This document shows, one piece after another, positions 45,213-47,770 of a DNA stretch of 47,770 nucleotides. Made by a program: the position numbers and the translations under genes. Origin of the DNA: Candidatus Bacteroides merdipullorum (GTDB taxonomy: Bacteria; Bacteroidota; Bacteroidia; Bacteroidales; Bacteroidaceae); the NCBI GenBank assembly GCA_019116045.1, contig DXCK01000131.1:1-47770 (forward strand). Reading direction: 5' to 3'. Position 1 is the first letter of the stretch. Every line of letters begins with the position of its first letter. Below the pieces are notes generated by a model, which was not told the origin of the DNA, did no database searches, and saw only the letters and a list, made by a program, of their open reading frames with translations.

Positions 45213-46463
45213 ATGACAGAAAACCTGATTATATTCAACGCCCGCCTCGTCACCCCGCAGGGCTTCTCTGCCCGCCGCGGCAAGGCAATGGGCGAACTGC
45301 TGGTACTGGACAATGCCACTATCGAGGTGACCGACGGACTCATCACCTACGTCGGCCCCAACCGAGGCGAAGAGCGAGACGGATACTACCAGCACTACTG
45401 GCACTACAACGCCCGGGGCCACTGCGTGCTGCCCGGCTTCGTGGACTCGCACACGCACTTCATCTTCGGCGGAGAACGGGCCGAGGAGTTCGGCTGGCGC
45501 CTGCGGGGAGACAGCTACATGGACATCATGCGCCGCGGCGGAGGCATCGTCAGCACCGTCCGGGCCACCCGCGCCTGCAACTACATCCAACTGCGCACCC
45601 GTGCCGAAGACCTGCTGAAACGCATGTCGCAGATGGGCATCACCACCGTGGAGGGCAAGAGCGGCTACGGACTAGACAAGGAAACGGAACTGCTACAACT
45701 CAAGGTGATGCGCTGCCTGAACCACGACGAGCACCGCCGCGTGGACATCGTCCCCACCTTCCTCGGCGCACACGCCGTACCCGAAGAATATCAGGGACGC
45801 ACGAACGAATATGTGGATTTCCTCATCCGCGAAGTGATGCCCCAAGTGCAAGCGCACGGCCTGGCCGAGTTCTGCGACGTGTTCTGCGAGGAAGGGGTCT
45901 TCTCCATCGAGCAATCGCGCCGCCTGCTCACCACCGCCCGCGACATGGGGTTCGGCCTGAAGCTGCACGCCGACGAGATTGTTCCCCTGGGTGGAGCGGA
46001 ACTGGCCGCCGAACTGGATGCCGTGTCCGCCGACCACCTGCTCCACGCCTCCGACGAAGGCATCCGCGCCTTGGCCGAACGGGACACGGTAGCCACCCTC
46101 CTGCCCCTGACCGCCTTCGCCCTGCGCGAACCCTATGCCCGGGGACGGGAGATGATAGACGCCGGATGTGCCGTGGCCCTGGCCACCGACCTCAATCCCG
46201 GCAGTTGCTTCTCCGGCTCCATCCCCCTGACCTTCGCCCTGGCCTGCATCTACATGCACCTCAGCATCGAGGAGGCCATCACCGCCCTCACCCTCAACGG
46301 GGCCGCCGCCCTGGGACGTGCCAGCAGCATCGGCAGCATCGAGGTGGGCAAGCGGGGCGACATGGTGGTGCTGAACACGGACAACTACCACTTCCTCACC
46401 TATTATATAGGCATGAACTGCGTGCAGGCCACCATCAAGGGAGGAATCATCCATCCCACATAG
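45213..46463 (+). CDS. hutI: Imidazolonepropionase
   Basis: 416 residues, normal length. Amidohydrolase-fold enzyme that opens imidazolonepropionate to formiminoglutamate (step 3). Metal ligands are in the GFVDSHTHFIFGGER segment (near residues 79-83), KLHADEIVPLGGAELAAEL and ATDLNPGSC. TVEGKSGYGLDKETELLQLKV is typical. It follows the right repeat of the GxxExxY cassette by 18 bases. The stop lies in a small TAGAGG/CCTCTA hairpin (46461-46481). The following 82 bases hold a 7-bp repeat before fchA. Confidence 0.97.
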   Translation: MTENLIIFNARLVTPQGFSARRGKAMGELLVLDNATIEVTDGLITYVGPNRGEERDGYYQHYWHYNARGHCVLPGFVDSHTHFIFGGERAEEFGWRLRGDSYMDIMRRGGGIVSTVRATRACNYIQLRTRAEDLLKRMSQMGITTVEGKSGYGLDKETELLQLKVMRCLNHDEHRRVDIVPTFLGAHAVPEEYQGRTNEYVDFLIREVMPQVQAHGLAEFCDVFCEEGVFSIEQSRRLLTTARDMGFGLKLHADEIVPLGGAELAAELDAVSADHLLHASDEGIRALAERDTVATLLPLTAFALREPYARGREMIDAGCAVALATDLNPGSCFSGSIPLTFALACIYMHLSIEEAITALTLNGAAALGRASSIGSIEVGKRGDMVVLNTDNYHFLTYYIGMNCVQATIKGGIIHPT

Positions 46464-46497
46464 AGGGTGATGCCACCTCTAGACGTTGGCAACGCCC

Positions 46498-46539
46498 ATT
46501 CTTCATTCTTCATTCATCATTCTTAATTCTTCATTTACA
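46498..46539 (+). repeat. 7-bp tandem repeat upstream of fchA
   Basis: Five ATTCTTC-type heptads (46498-46532) and a decayed sixth (ATTTACA), ending 6 bases before the fchA start codon. The same heptads precede hutH at 47332-47373. Confidence 0.85.
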
Positions 46540-46545
46540 ACGCTT

Positions 46546-47175
46546 ATGCTGACAGATTTGACCGTAAAAGATTTCCTGAACAAAGTGGCAGGCAGCGACC
46601 CCGTCCCCGGCGGAGGAAGCATCGCTGCCCTGAACGGCGCCCTGGCCTCGGCCCTGGCCGCCATGGTAGCTAACCTGACGATTGGCAAAAAGAAATACGC
46701 CGAAGTGCAAGAAGACATGCAGGCCATCGCCCAAGAAGCCGAAAGGTTGATGGGGGACTTCACCGCCGACATCGACCGCGACTCCGATGCCTACGACCGC
46801 GTGTTTGCCTGCTTCAAGATGCCCAAGGAGACGGACGAGGAAAAGGCCGCCCGCTCTGCCGCCATCCAGGAAGCCACGAAATACGCCGCCCAGGTGCCGC
46901 TGGAGGTGGCCCGGCGCGCCTGCGCCCTGATGCCCCGCATTGCCGAAGTGGCTCTGAAAGGCAACCAGAATGCCGTGACCGACGCCTGCGTGGCCATGAT
47001 GTCCGCCCGCAACGCCGTCCTCGCCGCCGTGCTGAACGTGCGCATCAACCTCTCCTCGCTGAAGGACGCGGAACTGGTGACACGCCTGCAAGCCGAGGCC
47101 GACGGACTGGAACAACAGGCCATCGCCCGCGAACAAGAGCTATTGGGCAAAGTCAAAGCCATGCTCAATGCCTGA
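46546..47175 (+). CDS. fchA: Formimidoyltetrahydrofolate cyclodeaminase
   Basis: 209 residues from ATG 46546 (MLTDLTVKDFLNKVAG); an upstream in-frame TTG would translate the heptad repeat and is not plausible. All-helical FTCD_C family with the glycine loop PVPGGGSIAALNGALASAL near residues 18-36 and NLTIGKKKYA. It turns formimidoyl-THF into methenyl-THF and ammonia, completing what FtcD starts. In animals both activities are fused; here they are separate genes with hutI and the cassette between them. 200 bp with repeats separate it from hutH. Confidence 0.95.
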   Translation: MLTDLTVKDFLNKVAGSDPVPGGGSIAALNGALASALAAMVANLTIGKKKYAEVQEDMQAIAQEAERLMGDFTADIDRDSDAYDRVFACFKMPKETDEEKAARSAAIQEATKYAAQVPLEVARRACALMPRIAEVALKGNQNAVTDACVAMMSARNAVLAAVLNVRINLSSLKDAELVTRLQAEADGLEQQAIAREQELLGKVKAMLNA

Positions 47176-47207
47176 TTCATCATTCTTTGTGCTTGCCGAA
47201 AATTTGC

Positions 47208-47309
47208 TTTCTGTCATGTTGAGCGGTGCAAAGCTGAGTCGAAACATCTCCCTAACGCCTCTCATGCACATAGTAAGATCCCTCGACGATGCTCGGGATG
47301 ACAGAGAAA
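47208..47309. repeat. Small inverted-repeat element (MITE-like)
   Basis: Left end TTTCTGTCATGTTGAGC..., right end, reversed, TTTCTCTGTCATCCCGAGC, then GTCGA and ATCT blocks in both arms; the left arm has ~12 extra bases. It resembles the TGTCATCCTGAGCGAAG-type intergenic repeat that I recall from many Bacteroidetes and related genomes. Confidence 0.65.
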
Positions 47310-47331
47310 ATGAAATTCAAACAAGCCTTTC

Positions 47332-47373
47332 ATTCTTAATTCTATATTCTTAACTCTTCATTCTTCATTGACA
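47332..47373 (+). repeat. 7-bp tandem repeat upstream of hutH
   Basis: ATTCTTA, ATTCTAT, ATTCTTA, ACTCTTC, ATTCTTC, then ATTGACA, ending 2 bases before the hutH ATG. It parallels the repeat before fchA. Confidence 0.85.
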
Positions 47374-47375
47374 AT

Positions 47376-47770
47376 ATGAACAATGTCTATCAAATAGGTT
47401 CAGGCGACTTGTCCTTCGAGCTCATCGAACGCATCCTGAACGAGAATCTGAAACTGGAGCTGGCCCCGGAAGCCAAAGCGCGCATCCAGCGCTGCCGCGA
47501 CTACCTGGACCAGAAGATTGCCCAGTCCGACGAGCCGCTCTATGGCATCACCACGGGATTCGGCTCGCTGTGCAACAAGAACATCTCCGCCGACGAACTG
47601 GGCACGCTGCAAGAGAACCTCATCAAGAGCCATGCGTGCAGCGTGGGCGAAGAAATACGCCCCGTCATCGTCAAGCTGATGATGCTGCTCAAGGCCCATG
47701 CCTTGTCGCTGGGGCACAGCGGCGTGCAGGTCATCACCGTGCAGCGCATCCTGGACTTCTTCAACAACGA
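47376..47770 (+). CDS. hutH: Histidine ammonia-lyase, 5' part (runs off the right edge)
   Basis: First 131 codons from ATG 47376 (MNNVYQIGSGDLSFELIERI). The family segment YGITTGFGSLCNK (near 56-68) and NLIKSHACSVGE are present; the MIO-forming ASG triad lies beyond the window. It deaminates histidine to urocanate, the first step of the pathway encoded here, and is the last visible gene of the operon. Confidence 0.93.
   Translation, partial: MNNVYQIGSGDLSFELIERILNENLKLELAPEAKARIQRCRDYLDQKIAQSDEPLYGITTGFGSLCNKNISADELGTLQENLIKSHACSVGEEIRPVIVKLMMLLKAHALSLGHSGVQVITVQRILDFFNN

Larger units (their letters stand above)
47176..47375. other. Repeat-filled gap between fchA and hutH
   Basis: 200 bp: two heptads right after the fchA stop (ATTCATC, ATTCTTT), a small inverted-repeat element (47208-47309), and five heptads before hutH (47332-47366). 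No gene seen. Confidence 0.7.

Overview
The window looks like chromosomal DNA of a Bacteroidales bacterium (Bacteroides-like; I cannot fix the genus). The signs are a hybrid two-component system that fuses sensor and AraC-type regulator, many secreted glycoside hydrolases and lipoproteins, a TIGR01201-type HU-like protein, OstA/SurA-type outer-membrane biogenesis genes, and about a dozen upstream regions carrying the Bacteroidetes -7 box TAnnTTTG 30-60 bases before the start codon. Most coding DNA is G+C-rich at third positions. No rRNA, complete tRNA, CRISPR array, integrase or transposase gene was seen.

Layout. 1-9617 is a carbohydrate cluster: on the minus strand a GH5 endoglucanase lipoprotein, a GH2 enzyme and a hybrid two-component sensor that runs off the left edge; divergently, a GH43 enzyme. 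A GH31 enzyme follows at 13607-16093. GH5 + GH2 + GH43 + GH31 + sensor resembles the enzyme set of xyloglucan loci, but no SusC/SusD pair is present. 9698-11278 holds an ECF sigma factor with a small membrane partner and a divergent membrane protein; both directions carry the same ECF-type promoter, GTAACC-N15-CGTCTAA. An M13 peptidase lies between this and GH31. 16233-22548 has a small ferredoxin, an HU-like protein, an ABC-F ATPase, trpS and, convergent to it, mutL. 22578-28259 is an envelope-biogenesis operon (three SurA/PpiD-like proteins, OstA-like, a small membrane protein) that ends with mutL. guaB, a two-domain esterase and a GH20 hexosaminidase follow. 34663-37633 is a redox pair: a NapH-like membrane ferredoxin apparently fused to a NapG-like ferredoxin, then a Tat-exported ferredoxin-aldo/keto reductase. 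37691-40538 is an SGNH/MBOAT pair for O-acylation of a surface glycan. 41556 to the right edge is a histidine-degradation operon, hutU-ftcD-[GxxExxY]-hutI-fchA-hutH.

The most unusual structure is in non-coding DNA. Every junction of the hut operon carries a repeat element: a 22-bp palindromic array, a GxxExxY nuclease-like gene boxed by ~37-bp inverted repeats, 7-bp repeats, and a small inverted-repeat element. Other arrays with a 22-23-bp period lie upstream of the HU gene and in three more intergenic regions. A 35-bp inverted repeat between trpS and mutL resembles the ends of the GxxExxY cassette. I could run no searches; family names come from motifs I could read.
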